Shown here in pieces: positions 1 to 9,665 of a stretch of DNA of 64,000 bases. Both the position numbers and the translations under genes were made by a program. Positions within the stretch are counted from its first letter, which is position 1, and each line of letters begins with the position of its first letter. The notes beneath the pieces were generated by a model. The model saw only the letters and a program-made list of their open reading frames with translations, was not told the origin of the DNA and did not search any database. This stretch comes from Haemonchus contortus (taxonomy: Eukaryota; Nematoda; Chromadorea; Rhabditida; Trichostrongylidae): NCBI GenBank assembly GCA_000469685.2, contig LS997562.1, positions 12,183,514 to 12,247,513 on the forward strand, in the 5' to 3' direction.

Positions 1-129
1 GCGTGGCTTGCAAAAACATCACCTATGTTCTCACATGAGGAATATATAATACATGTCATCCAATTCTGTTCCAATTTTGTTCAATTTCCTTTCATATAAG
101 TATGATTGATAAAATCCAGTTGAACGAGA

Positions 130-385
130 GAAAATAATATTTTTTGTGATCGACTCGCCGCACGCGGCTGTCGCGGACCGTTCGTTCGCCGTTGTTGCAG
201 CTCTAGCGTTCTTCATACAGTTCAATCGATATGCGATCTTTATTTTAAGCATCACTCCACTGTTTGTTCCTTTTCCTGCACTTTTTACCTGCTGCTGCGT
301 TCTGCTATATTCCTTCGCGCGCGGCGTCCCTCTCGCCGCGACGCGACAATTTCGTTCCTACTGCACCACCCCAATGAAAGCTTTC
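130..385 (-). repeat. CpG-rich dispersed repeat, copy 1
   Basis: This is a reverse-oriented copy of a dispersed repeat also seen at 2570-2835 and 25535-25790. The shared parts are a CpG-dense block (GTCGCGTCGCGGC-like, followed by GCCGCGCGCG-like sequence) and an AT-rich block ending near ATCGATTGAGCTGTATGAA. Short open frames here are non-coding shadows. The class of the repeat is not recognised. Confidence 0.6.
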
Positions 386-699
386 TCGTTTTCTTGTTGT
401 TTGAAAATTAGATTCAACCAGTGATAAATATCACTCCGAAAAGCCTTTGCAGCCAACGTCAAAAAGTTTTTCAATGACTATTATTTTCTTATTATTTTTG
501 TTCTTTTTCTTCTTCTAATTAGTGAAGGTCCCGCGTCGTCGCACGATTCGCTTCTCCTGTTGAAAACTGCTTCTGTTTGTAGCACCTTCTGCCGCCACAG
601 TGGTTCTGGCGACGTTATTCTTGATCATGTCCCACAGACTCTCTCATTGGGCTCCATGTAATCGCTTCCCTTGAGCTTAATAGTCCATTAGAACTGTTA

Positions 700-880
700 T
701 CTTCTGTCGTGAAGTTGTTGTAGAGCTGACGAAACATCCCTATATATTGAGTAAGAACTCCCTGATTGCCCATGGCTTCGACTACCGCTTCTGTCTCGAC
801 GGTGTCAAAGGCCTTCTCAAAATTGTTGAACATTTGATACAAAGGCATTTTGTACTCTCGATGCTTTAACACGTTGACGA
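700..880 (-). pseudogene. RTE-type LINE reverse transcriptase fragment
   Basis: The - strand translation contains the reverse-transcriptase core around KAFDTVETEAVVEA followed by a TQYIGMFRQLYNNFTT-like stretch. This is the conserved finger/palm region of nematode RTE non-LTR retrotransposons. Homology stops after NNFTT, where the frame runs into unrelated sequence, so this is a dead fragment. A larger fragment of the same family lies at 3640-4425 in the same orientation. The two may once have been one insertion, now split by the minisatellite element between them. Confidence 0.75.
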
Positions 881-1204
881 CAACGCACGTCTAGTCATTT
901 TTGGCCGCGTGAGACAGACGCAATTTTGCGGCCACGTCGACCGCGGGACACGTACGTCTCGCGCTGTCCCTTGAGGCGCGCTTTTCGAAGCTTGAGTGTG
1001 AACCCTACTTTTAACTACTTATCGCTACTTAGTAAGTTCATTAATAAAATTAAAAGTACACAAAAGGGTTCTATATAATAAATATTCCGCTCTAACAAAT
1101 GCTTGTACGGACATGCAAATGGCTGGAATAGAAGAAAACTTGGAAGATACTTCACAATTCGACCATCTTCTGACACCGAAGTGCGAAGCGAGGTGATCCA
1201 GATC
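881..1204. other. No recognisable feature
   Basis: I see no gene, RNA or repeat that can be supported here. The sequence is partly CpG-rich on its left side and AT-rich on its right. Confidence 0.5.
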
Positions 1205-1510
1205 ACCGGATGATGCGCGAGCTTGGACGACGGAGAGCAAGGAGATACTGAAGACGAAGTAGATGATATGGAAGAAGATATGGAATCTAAATCAGAAGAA
1301 GAACAATCCGATAGTGGAAGCATTTCAAGCGATGCTTCGCAGCAAGATGCTTGGACTTTCAGTGATGTCTCCGGCTTATATGATGTTGTTTATGACTGTC
1401 AGGAAAACAGGCTTCTACGAGCTGTTTCTGTATAACGAGATTCTGAGCCTCATCGTTAGAGAAACTAATAGCTACAGGATCGACAGAATGAAGAATGAGA
1501 ATGAGAATGA
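1205..1510 (+). pseudogene. piggyBac transposase N-terminal fossil
   Basis: An acidic stretch (DDGEQGDTEDEVDDME and following) is followed, in a different reading frame, by FYELFLYNEILSLIVRETN. This corresponds to the acidic N-terminus and the start of the piggyBac DDE domain; the intact copy at 5457-7043 has DCYQLFLTSELLDLMVTETN at the same place. At least one frameshift separates the two parts, the DDE catalytic domain is absent and no TTAA-flanked ends are visible. The sequence is clearly diverged from the intact element, so it is an older, different piggyBac lineage. Confidence 0.7.
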
Positions 1511-2245
1511 GCGCTGATGAAATGGGAAAACATTCATTCAATAGCTACTAACTTACGTTCGATAGCTTGCTTCCAATGTCCTTATTTTACCTGCTTGTTG
1601 ATCTCAACATAAATGCCGAAGTTTCAAGTAGGCCCAAAATCTTGTGAGACTCAGAAAACCTGTGCAAAGATGAGGCATATATGATCATTTTATGAACCAT
1701 TATGTTTATAGCTTAGCTACTGTTTGATCTGTAAGATAAACACAAAAAACATCTCTACTATATATAATCCACAAGTTTGGTGTGTCTGTTTGTATGTATG
1801 TATGTATGTATGTATGTATGTTTGTTTGTTTGTTTGTGTCTGTCACACAATCCGGTTTTATCTGAAAAAACACCTTTAGAGGTCGGGACGAGCTCTGCGG
1901 AGGTCCGCCTACGGGGGGCGGGGAAAGCGCCGAAATGGGCGGTGCCAACAGTCAAACATCTTATTTTTGCTTCGAAAAAGTCCAGACACCGGAGAAAAAA
2001 TGTTCAAAGGTGGGAATTGGGTCAAGAAAGCCGACGGTGGAGATCACGTGCTGTGGGCGGAGCTTTCTGAAGATGGGCGGTACTTTTCAAATTTATTCAC
2101 AACTCGATTCAATTAAGGCGCAGAGGCCAGGGAAAAGAAGAAAAAGAGTGAGCAGGGCCTTTTGCGTGCTGGGCATGCGTAAGCATAGCGAAGCCCCGCC
2201 CACGGTGGGCGGAGCGTGCGTTAAGGTGAAAGCTTCTTTTCAAAA

Positions 2246-3060
2246 ATGAGTGTAATTTTGTTCGGAAACGTTCTAGAATGCGGGAAAAAAGTGGTCAGAA
2301 GTAATGGAACAAATGTGGTCAAACTCTCGAAGTGGGCGGGGTTGGCACCGAAGTGGGCGGGGCTTAGACCAAAAATTCATAACTCTGTTCAGAAACGGTC
2401 TGGGATGCGGCAAAAAGGTGTTATGGTGTATAAGAACAAATGTGGTCAAACTCGCGAAGTGGGCGGGGTTGGCACCGAAGTGGGCGGGGCTTAGATCAAA
2501 AATTTATAACTCTGTTCAAAAACGGTCTAGAATGCGGGAAAAAAGTGGTCAGAAGTAATAGAACAAATGGGATGTGGTGCGTTAGGAATGAAATGGTCGC
2601 GTCGCGGTGAGAGGGGCGTCGCGCGCGAAGGAATGTAGCAGGATGCAGCGGTAGGTAAGAAATGCAAGAACAAAAGTACTAATAGTAGAATTTTATGCAT
2701 AAAATAATGATCGCGTATCGATTGAGTGAATTAAGAACGCTAGAGCTGTAATGATGGCGACTGAGTGGTCCGCGACAGCCGCGTTCGGCAAATCGATTAC
2801 CCAAAATCGTTCCTAACTCCCGTTTCCCGAACAAATGTGGCCAAACTCTCGAAGTGGGCGGGGTTGCCACTGAAGTGGGCGGAGCTTCAATCAAAAATTT
2901 ATAACTCTGTTCAAAAACGGTCTGGGATGCGGCAATTAAGGTGTAAAAGAACAAATGTGGCCAAATCCTTGAAGTAGGCGGGGTTGGAATTATAGAGGGC
3001 GGAGCTTAAATCAAAAATTTATAACTCTGTTCAGAAAAGTTTTGGGTTGCGGGAAGAAAG
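2246..3060 (+). repeat. GC-box minisatellite, ~127-bp unit (interrupted array)
   Basis: The start of the motif AAGTGGGCGGGGTTGGCACC recurs at about 2331 and 2458, a period of 127 bp, and decayed units follow at about 2852 and 2975 after the nested repeat at 2570-2835. Each good unit contains two copies of TGGGCGGGG(T/C), then CATAACTCTGTTCA(A/G)AAACG-like sequence and TCTAGAATGCGGG. The same unit forms a longer array at 42840-43560. Confidence 0.85.
2570..2835 (+). repeat. CpG-rich dispersed repeat, copy 2 (nested)
   Basis: This copy lies in the opposite orientation to the one at 130-385 and the same orientation as 25535-25790. It carries GGTCGCGTCGCGGTGAGAGG, GCGCGCGAAGGAATGTAGCA and the CGATTGAG block. 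It interrupts the minisatellite array, so it inserted after the array formed. Confidence 0.65.
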
Positions 3061-3639
3061 TTGTGAGACGTAGGTACACACAGGTGTACAACTAGGGGAT
3101 ACCACTAAACTCTTTCAAAATTACACTAAAAATTCTCTAGAAGTTAGTGTCCATGGTCCCACACACGGTAGTCCCTTCCACACAAGAGCAAATGCTCTAC
3201 CATAACTTTAGACCTCATAAAATAAATTCTGCCAAACCGCGGCCACACGAGTGGGTACCCTGTAGAGATGTGTATATCCCTACAAATACTCAAGGGTACG
3301 TTCGCTCAAAGATAGTGTTCATGGCCCCACACAGCCCGAACTGCACCGGGTTTCTTCGACTACATCGACTGCAGCGGTATTTGATTTGTATACATCGGAG
3401 TACTCTCCATGGCCACACACAGCCCCATTTCAGATCCCAAAAAAAAATGATATCCGCTACAGAAGTGTCAAGGAAAAGGCTCAGATGATAAAGGTCTATA
3501 TTGAAAATCAGAAGCACATGTGGCTCCGTCCCTCATGACTAGAGCCCCTAGCGCACGCAATAGCGTGCGTAGCCGCCTGGTTTTAATAAATCACGCATGC
3601 GCATAAAAAAATTGCGAGCGCGGTACACATGTATCCCGG

Positions 3640-4425
3640 GTTGTCCCACGTGGCCTGCTTGTCTTCAACGTGTTCAAGAGTCTTGTAACTGTGTGGACGT
3701 GGGCCGATTGTAACGAACCCTCCCAGAAACCCTGCTTGCTCGCATGGCTGTCCTTCATCTAGTATTCTGAACCGATCCAGAGTTTCGACGACTGGCAGAA
3801 TTTTCTTTGGATGTCAGAAAAGAAAACGTAGATGACCCTCCCCATTGCTCTCCGAGATGTAGTGACCTAAAGTCATTTCTGTCATCTTGGTTTTATAACT
3901 GACGAAGTTCGGCGGACTCAGCGAGTTCTGAGCCTCAGCGGTTTCAGCCAAAATCGCTGGTCTTCTCTATTTCAAATCTTCCTTTATCACTTGCAAAATT
4001 TAGGGTGAAGCAGATGATGGTCTGATCCTGTGTAGAACTTCGGACACCGACGTCAGTCAGGAAAAACTTTCGATTGAAATTGATGTGAACTAATTCACGA
4101 TGGGTCCATCCACTTGGTGACTCGCAAGCCCATCGCAAATGAGCTTTTGGAACTGCGAATTACCATGGATGGTGAGGGTCAACAAATTGAACTCAATCAG
4201 TCTTTCACTCTGCTTCTTCTATTCCGTGAGCCCCGATGTGAAGCTCCTCAGACGTTCTGGAGTTAATCTTCGCGTTGAATCTACCAACGATGACTTTGAA
4301 GAAAGTTTGGTCTTCTCTGTAGAGCGGCTCCAGATCCATTTAGAACGCTTCCAGCTCTTCTTCTTTGTAGCATATACAGTCGTATCAAATCGAAATTACA
4401 GTTCGAAAGCAAAATCAAACGTAAA
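3640..4425 (-). pseudogene. RTE-type LINE remnant, endonuclease part
   Basis: Read on the - strand from the right, broken frames give FFKVIVGRFNAKI and SEELHIGAHG, which is the apurinic-endonuclease GDFNAKIG region of RTE elements. WACESPSGW and NRKFFLTDVGV follow. After a large internal deletion come SYKTKMTEMT and RILDEGQPCEQAGF, the latter from the reverse transcriptase. Stop codons, frameshifts and the deletion show that it is dead. Confidence 0.75.
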
Positions 4426-5210
4426 ATAAAAAAGGAAAGAGGGAGAGAAGATTTAAAAAAATTGATTGCAACAACTTTCGCTCCCTTTCAATTCTGAGGG
4501 CTCACCTGGCGATGAAGCAGAGCAAGAAGGTTATTTTGCTTATTTAGCTCTTCTTCGATCATCGGTTTATCCTCGCATAGCCATCCCTCAACTTCTGCAG
4601 GTGATCGCGGTGGAACATACCTAAATGCGCTATGCACAGAGAAATTCATCAATCGTATATTTGCAATTAGACCTTTCTGAAACCAAACAGAAGCAGCCAT
4701 CCCCCTAAATGATACAGATTTTCGTTTTCTACATCGCGCATTGAAAACTCAACAGTTTTTAAATGGGAATCATGCCGAAAAAAAACATTACATCGAAAAT
4801 TAGCAGGGAACATTCAAACATAGAGCATTAGAAGCTCAAAAAGCTTTTCAGGCCATCTAGATACCCATTTTTTACATAGTCTTTGCAATATATAGGGGGC
4901 ACCCTTGAATCAGCTTTCAAGTCCAGAAGATACTATCGCTGTCAAAATAGCTAGAGAAGCCAAGAAATTTGCAAACCCACAAGCGCTAAAAAGATAAAAT
5001 ACAAAGAAAACTGATTCTTGCTGTTATTTGTTGCTTATACACACATATATATATATGTGTTATATATAACGAATTTTCGACTTCTGTGTATTTCGAGTTG
5101 TTACTAAATGCATACCCTCCATAATCCCATGTAGTGGAAAGGACGAGGAAAGTGAAGTTCAATCAAAAAGGCATAAAAAGGAACAAAAACGAGATGAAGT
5201 GGATAACTCA
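4426..5210. other. No recognisable feature
   Basis: This AT-rich DNA has no supportable gene. A self-complementary AT stretch (ACACATATATATATATGTGT) lies near 5040. The right border is the TTAA target of the piggyBac element. Confidence 0.5.
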
Positions 5211-5228
5211 TTAACCCTTTGACGACCA

Positions 5229-5294
5229 TGGCACCCGCCGGCGGGTGCCACTATGACTGGCTCATGGGACCATGGCACCCAATGTTGGGTGCCA
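5229..5294. repeat. Two 22-bp palindromes at the piggyBac left end
   Basis: Perfect 22-bp palindromes at 5229-5250 and 5273-5294 share TGGCACCC...GGGTGCCA and differ only in the six central bases. Both are preceded by CCA. They are likely binding sites for the C-terminal cysteine-rich domain of the transposase; that function is inferred from other piggyBac elements. Confidence 0.85.
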
Positions 5295-5456
5295 GCATGT
5301 TTTTTCCTTTATTGGCACGTTTGAAACTAATTTAATATTTTGATATTTATTAACAATCTTCATAGTATTTATATTCAACATGGTCCACGATATTGTTTTA
5401 TTAGAGCTTATTTATACAAACATATATGTACAATGGGGTAACACTGAACAAAAAAC

Positions 5457-7043
5457 CTAGGTACTTCCGCAAGATTTATGTACATCTTGAAAACACTGCA
5501 GACAGTAGAAGCTGTGACAAATGCTACATTGGGTTTTTACTTTCTTAGCATGTACTCTAGCATATTGACGACTGAAATCGTTTACCATTTTGCTGTAACA
5601 ACTTTTACATTTCCGGCGTCCATTGGAGTCTGCTTCTGGTATTTCGATTAACTTGCGTTTTTTTCCATGGCCTGTGCTGTTTTTTCCATCAAGGTCCATC
5701 AAGATCTCAGCAACTGCAATTTTGAAGTCGTTAAACTTCATCCTACTGTTCTGATTATAGAGCATCCAGGCGTTCACAAGAGCAGTCTGGGTTAGCAGAT
5801 GGAAGAAGAGCCTTATGTACCACTTGGCTGTCTTCCTGACAAACGGAGTGTAAGAAGCCATTTGATCACTGTGGTCTACAAAACCCTTCATCTTGTTGTA
5901 ATCATCCACAACTTTAGGCTTTTCATTGACACCGCAAGATCCGTCGTGTCTTGTTGAGAGCATGTAGATTTCCCTTTTGTCTCTCCACTTCAGAAGCAGA
6001 ATCCCTCGGTTATTTTGTTGGAAATAGATATCACCTTTTTTTAAGGGCCTGTTCTTCACAGCGAGCGGAATTCCTTTGCGGCATTTTCTGATAGTTCCGA
6101 TAAGATTGGTTTTTCGTGCAAGCAAAGAGTTTGCTAGAGACAGACTTGTATACCAATTATCAGTGCACAGATCTCTTCCTTGATCCAAATAACCTTCCAT
6201 GAGCTCCATAACCACTGCGTCAGCTACACTTCCTGTCCTTGTCGAGTCCTTGCCTGCATAAACCTTCACCTTCAAAGTGTATGCACCTTTGCAACAGAGC
6301 TTGAACAGTTTGACACCGTACTTGTGGCTCTTAGACTTGTTGAATTGCTTGAATACGATCCGTCCTTTGAATGGTACCATTGTTTCATCAATGCAAACTT
6401 CCTTTTCTGGCTTGTACATTCGTTGAAAGGAAGTGTTAAGTAAGTCCAAAACCGGCTGAATTTTATAGAGCCTATTTTCCTTGTCGGCATTTTCGTTGTC
6501 TACGAAGTGTAAGCATGATAGCAGGGCTTCAAAACGATTTCTAGCCATGATTTTAGTCGCCACAGAACATCCGAAAATAGGCTTCGTAGACCAGTAATCA
6601 CGCATGCTCGGCAGCTTGACAATTCCCATGTAGAGACAGATGCCCAAAAACCGTTTCATTTCCTCGACAGTTGTATCGGTCCAGTCTTTATTCCTGACCA
6701 TCATTTTCTCTTTTGCATACCTATTCGTCTCTGTAACCATGAGATCTAACAATTCACTTGTTAGGAAAAGCTGGTAGCAATCGATAGGCCTCGTACAATT
6801 CTGAGCAGAGTCATCTGGTCCACTTTCTTCAGCGAAAACGAATCGGTCATAGGGAATAGCGTCTTCATCCCAAGATTGTTCATCATCTTCTTCACAATCA
6901 TCTTCATGCTCGTCATCCTCGGATGAATCGTACTGAACAGGTACAACCAAAGGTTGAACGGAGTCATCATTCAGCAGAGTCTCATCTTCCTCGCCAAAAC
7001 TGTCATCTGAGGAGCCATAATGCTCTGCGAAGTCGTCCATCAT
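5457..7043 (-). CDS. piggyBac transposase, intact, 528 aa
   Basis: This is a DDE transposase (DDE_Tnp_1_7 family) that would excise and insert its element at TTAA without a footprint, acting in the nucleus. Residues 1-70 are strongly acidic. The catalytic core runs from about 88 to 450, with the expected aspartates at D219 (CIDETMVPFKGR), D295 (LCTDNWYTS) and D390/D393 (GFVDHSDQM). A basic KKRK (461-464) may be the nuclear signal. The C-terminus (479-525) is a cysteine/histidine-rich domain of CxxC pairs, as in other piggyBac transposases that use it to bind subterminal repeats. The start is the first of two adjacent ATGs. There is no intron, frameshift or stop inside the frame. It lies in antisense relation to nothing else, and the upstream 7044-7420 would hold its promoter. 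Confidence 0.95.
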   Translation of the reverse strand: MMDDFAEHYGSSDDSFGEEDETLLNDDSVQPLVVPVQYDSSEDDEHEDDCEEDDEQSWDEDAIPYDRFVFAEESGPDDSAQNCTRPIDCYQLFLTSELLDLMVTETNRYAKEKMMVRNKDWTDTTVEEMKRFLGICLYMGIVKLPSMRDYWSTKPIFGCSVATKIMARNRFEALLSCLHFVDNENADKENRLYKIQPVLDLLNTSFQRMYKPEKEVCIDETMVPFKGRIVFKQFNKSKSHKYGVKLFKLCCKGAYTLKVKVYAGKDSTRTGSVADAVVMELMEGYLDQGRDLCTDNWYTSLSLANSLLARKTNLIGTIRKCRKGIPLAVKNRPLKKGDIYFQQNNRGILLLKWRDKREIYMLSTRHDGSCGVNEKPKVVDDYNKMKGFVDHSDQMASYTPFVRKTAKWYIRLFFHLLTQTALVNAWMLYNQNSRMKFNDFKIAVAEILMDLDGKNSTGHGKKRKLIEIPEADSNGRRKCKSCYSKMVNDFSRQYARVHAKKVKTQCSICHSFYCLQCFQDVHKSCGST

Positions 7044-7421
7044 GATGTTCGGGTGTGGTCACTTACTGACTTCTCCAGCCTTTTAGAGTCACTATGTCGA
7101 TTTAGGCTTGAGTTATACTTTTCAACGGTCTGTATGGATCGATTTGCTCTCATGTGACCTTCCCACGCAGTCATGTGACTGTCCCGTTGTCTCAACATGG
7201 CAGTTGCAAGCATAATTTGATATTTAAGGGCCCTTAATTTGATACGGATTCCTACTACAAACGTTCTTCTAAGAATTTTGTCCTATATTGCTTCCAAGCC
7301 CCGACTCAATTTTCAGGCCTCACATAATTATAATTGGATGAAATGGGGTCCAAATATTTTCATTCCAAGCGAAATATTGCTGAAATTATCAATTCAAAGA
7401 AGGGAGTTTCTCCTGGGACCA

Positions 7422-7443
7422 TGGCACCCACCGGTGGGTGCCA
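7422..7443. repeat. 22-bp palindrome at the piggyBac right end
   Basis: The outer sixteen bases (TGGCACCC and GGGTGCCA) are identical to the two left-end palindromes, with a different six-base centre. It lies about 70 bp inside the right terminus, whereas the left pair lies 15 and 60 bp inside, so the ends are asymmetric. Confidence 0.85.
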
Positions 7444-7514
7444 GTCGCGCACGAAACGGAGGGGGCGTGGTCCCATGGGCGCGTCACGTCGAAAACGGCG
7501 TTGTCGTCAAAGGG

Positions 7515-8220
7515 TTAAAGGCAGTGTTCACGAAAAAATTGTTTCGGAGATTTGCACATGGTTTGAATCCGAAGCCCCCTCTGATACCATTTGTGCAGGA
7601 ATTAGGTCGGAAAACAGCTGGATAGGGCACGATAAGGCCAGGAACTTTGGGGGACGGGATGCCTCCGCCCCTCGCGAGGCTGGCTACGGGTTCGAATTTT
7701 CTTTCACCACTTTCGCATTGGAGCGAAGTTGGCGAAAAATCGATACGCAGGTTGGCAAATTGCCAGGAATGATCAGCTGGTCGACCGCCTCGCACAGGGG
7801 CTAGTATTCGGCTGTTATTTCTATTATTCGCGTATCGTTTGTTTTTTTTTGTTATTAATTTTTTACAGAATCATTCTTTAACTTTTCTCGTAAGTTTATT
7901 GAAGATTTTAACATATTTTGTGTAGATTATTGCATGCAAATGTTTTTTTTATTTCAGAAACTCCGTTAATTTCGATGTGTTGTCTGTATTGCGGACATTG
8001 CGTCGCGTTCGTGCATTTTCGTGCGAACATTCCCTAACCGTCGTTTTTTCAATGTGAAATACGTCCAACCCCCCTTTCCAGCTCTTTTTTTGACCCTTTG
8101 TAATTATTTTCGTTCATCGTTTTTTGCGCTTGTTTCGTTGTTATCGCTTTATTCTAGAGTAGTCCTATCAATTCCCGTCAAAAAAGGGTACCCTAACTTT
8201 TTTCTAAACACTGCCTTTAA
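7515..8220. mobile_element. TTAA-flanked non-autonomous inverted-repeat element
   Basis: TTAA (7515-7518) is followed by AGGCAGTGTTCACGAAAAAA, and the right end reads TTTTTTCTAAACACTGCCT then TTAA (8217-8220). The ten outer bases (AGGCAGTGTT) match perfectly, with partial similarity further in. No transposase frame is present in the 0.7 kb, so it is a MITE-type element, plausibly mobilised by a piggyBac-superfamily enzyme because of the TTAA flanks. Its left TTAA is also the right target site of the intact piggyBac. Confidence 0.75.
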
Positions 8221-9455
8221 ATAAGGGGCTATCATCTGAGCAAAGAATCCAACTCCACTGAAAAGGTTCTTTATTCGAATGGTATTTGGACCTTCTTTAA
8301 TTCCTACCCTTTCTTTTCATTTGATCCACATGGAAGCTCATTTCAGACATCGCGTTAGAGATCTCGCTTTGGAGGGAACTCTCAATACTGAAATTGTTAA
8401 ACTTCCCAAAAAAAAGTTGTCAGCGCTATGTAGAAAAATAATGATATCGCAGGTTATTGGGAACAGCGAATTGAATCTCGCTATTTCAACGTGTGACAAA
8501 CCAAGCACTCTTTGGAGAACGAATCTTGATCAGAATAGTGAATGTTACAGAGAATTACCACTTAAAATGCACTGCCACTGACCGCTACCAATTTCTCTGT
8601 TATGGCGAAAACCTTCCATGGATCAAGAGACAGAGTCTGGGATGGGTTATGTTTGTTGGAAACATGAAGATGAAACTAGTAATCGTTGGGAGGACAACCA
8701 AGCAATTGCACGGTATGCTGTTCATTGAACATACGAGAATGTTTGATTCGACGCTACGTGATAAATACGTTTAAGCCTACTAGGGCATCGAAATAAACAG
8801 TACGAACACTAACATCTACAATAATAAGCTTCGTGATGGCGAAAGAGAGAGAGAGAAAGAGCAATAAGAAAGAGGCTCGACCTCATCACGTCGTTGTTTT
8901 TCTGCAACTCTCACGTTTTGAAAAGAAACGTCAGATAATCAAGCACCTTCTAGCAGGGAACACTGAACAAATTTCCGAAGGCCCTCTACAAAAGTGCACA
9001 TCTGCTGGTAAAAGCCGTTGAGCCTATACAAGAAAATTAGGATTACTTAGAGCAATCTCAAGATCATTACAGTGACGCAGCAGTGATGCATGAGGACAGC
9101 GACAGCAATATTCATCACCTCTTCCCTTGGCGCACCATCACACTCAAATAATAAAATCGAGCACGTCCACGCGATGCGATGATCTGCGTTTTGAACCCCG
9201 GCTCGAACTCGTCTAGGCCAACCAAGCATGCTCCCCTTCTGGGGTGATTCATTGGTAACAAGCTATCCTGGAAGAATGAAAGCACTAAAATACACATCAG
9301 TTAGCCACCGCAAGTTATTGTCTGACCGCTTACGCTTCGAACCACCACTAGATTCTGAATGGAAGTCGAACGCGGAAAGTTAACTGAGTTTTAACTCAGA
9401 GGAGGGAGTAGAAATCTGGAGACTATATCCTCTATTTATCTCCTTCCTAACTGAC
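8221..9455. other. No recognisable gene
   Basis: Short open frames at 8279-8581 (+), 8493-8774 (+) and 8833-9021 (+) show no family I recognise, no good splice context and no conserved motif. I do not call them genes. Confidence 0.5.
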
Positions 9456-9665
9456 TGCCTGCTTTCATACTCCGCCGGCGTGCCGGACGAGGTAGTGCTA
9501 GGGAGGGGGAGGGAGGCAGACGGTTGGTCGACGCGGTCGCGTCGCGCCCGAACCCCTTCGAGGGGCTGAAAAGCTGAAAACAAACAAAAACAAGATCAAA
9601 AAAAATTCGCATTTGCCCTTCGAAGGGGCTTACACCGGCACGCCGGCGGACTATGAAAGCAGCCA
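9456..9665. mobile_element. Foldback element with GCTGCTTTC tips, copy 1
   Basis: The left arm TGCCTGCTTTCATACTCCGC plus CGGCGTGCCGG is mirrored on the right by CCGGCACGCCGG plus CGGACTATGAAAGCAGCCA. The stem is about 30 bp. The interior contains a second, smaller inverted repeat (CCCCTTCGAGGGG and CCTTCGAAGGGG). It shares its terminal bases with the foldbacks at 29214 and 34851. Confidence 0.8.

Larger units (their letters stand above)
1752..3577 (+). mobile_element. Minisatellite-bearing repeat element, Helitron-like candidate, copy 1
   Basis: The left end reads TCTCTACTATATATAATCC after an A and is followed by a TGTC/TATG tract (1780-1840) and GC-box-rich minisatellite. A matching 5' organisation (TC, then TCTATATAAAGCGC, then TCTG repeats) occurs at 42366. 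The right part ends with a hairpin of GCGCACGC and GCGTGCG near 3560, followed by TAGCC and TGGTTTT; the 42366 copy ends similarly. No transposase is encoded. A 5' TC after A and a 3' hairpin fit a non-autonomous Helitron, but the termini are not proven. A CpG-rich repeat (2570-2835) is nested inside. Confidence 0.45.
5211..7518 (-). mobile_element. Complete piggyBac transposon with TTAA target duplication
   Basis: The left border is TTAA (5211-5214) followed by CCCTTTGACGACCATGG; the right border is the inverted complement, TCGTCAAAGGG then TTAA (7515-7518). The perfect terminal inverted repeat is therefore CCCTTTGACGAC. The TTAA duplication and CCCTTTG tips are diagnostic of piggyBac. Between them lies one uninterrupted transposase frame with all catalytic aspartates. 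Three 22-bp palindromes lie just inside the ends, two on the left and one on the right. The length of about 2.3 kb is normal for an autonomous element. Confidence 0.93.

Noticed and set aside
7660..7710. A GGGTTCGAATTTT sequence resembling a tRNA B box
   Set aside because: It lies inside the TTAA element, with no matching A box at the correct distance and no cloverleaf that I could fold.
8279..9021. Three overlapping + strand open frames (100, 93 and 62 codons)
   Set aside because: No recognisable domain, no consistent splice sites or joining phases, and composition like the surrounding DNA.
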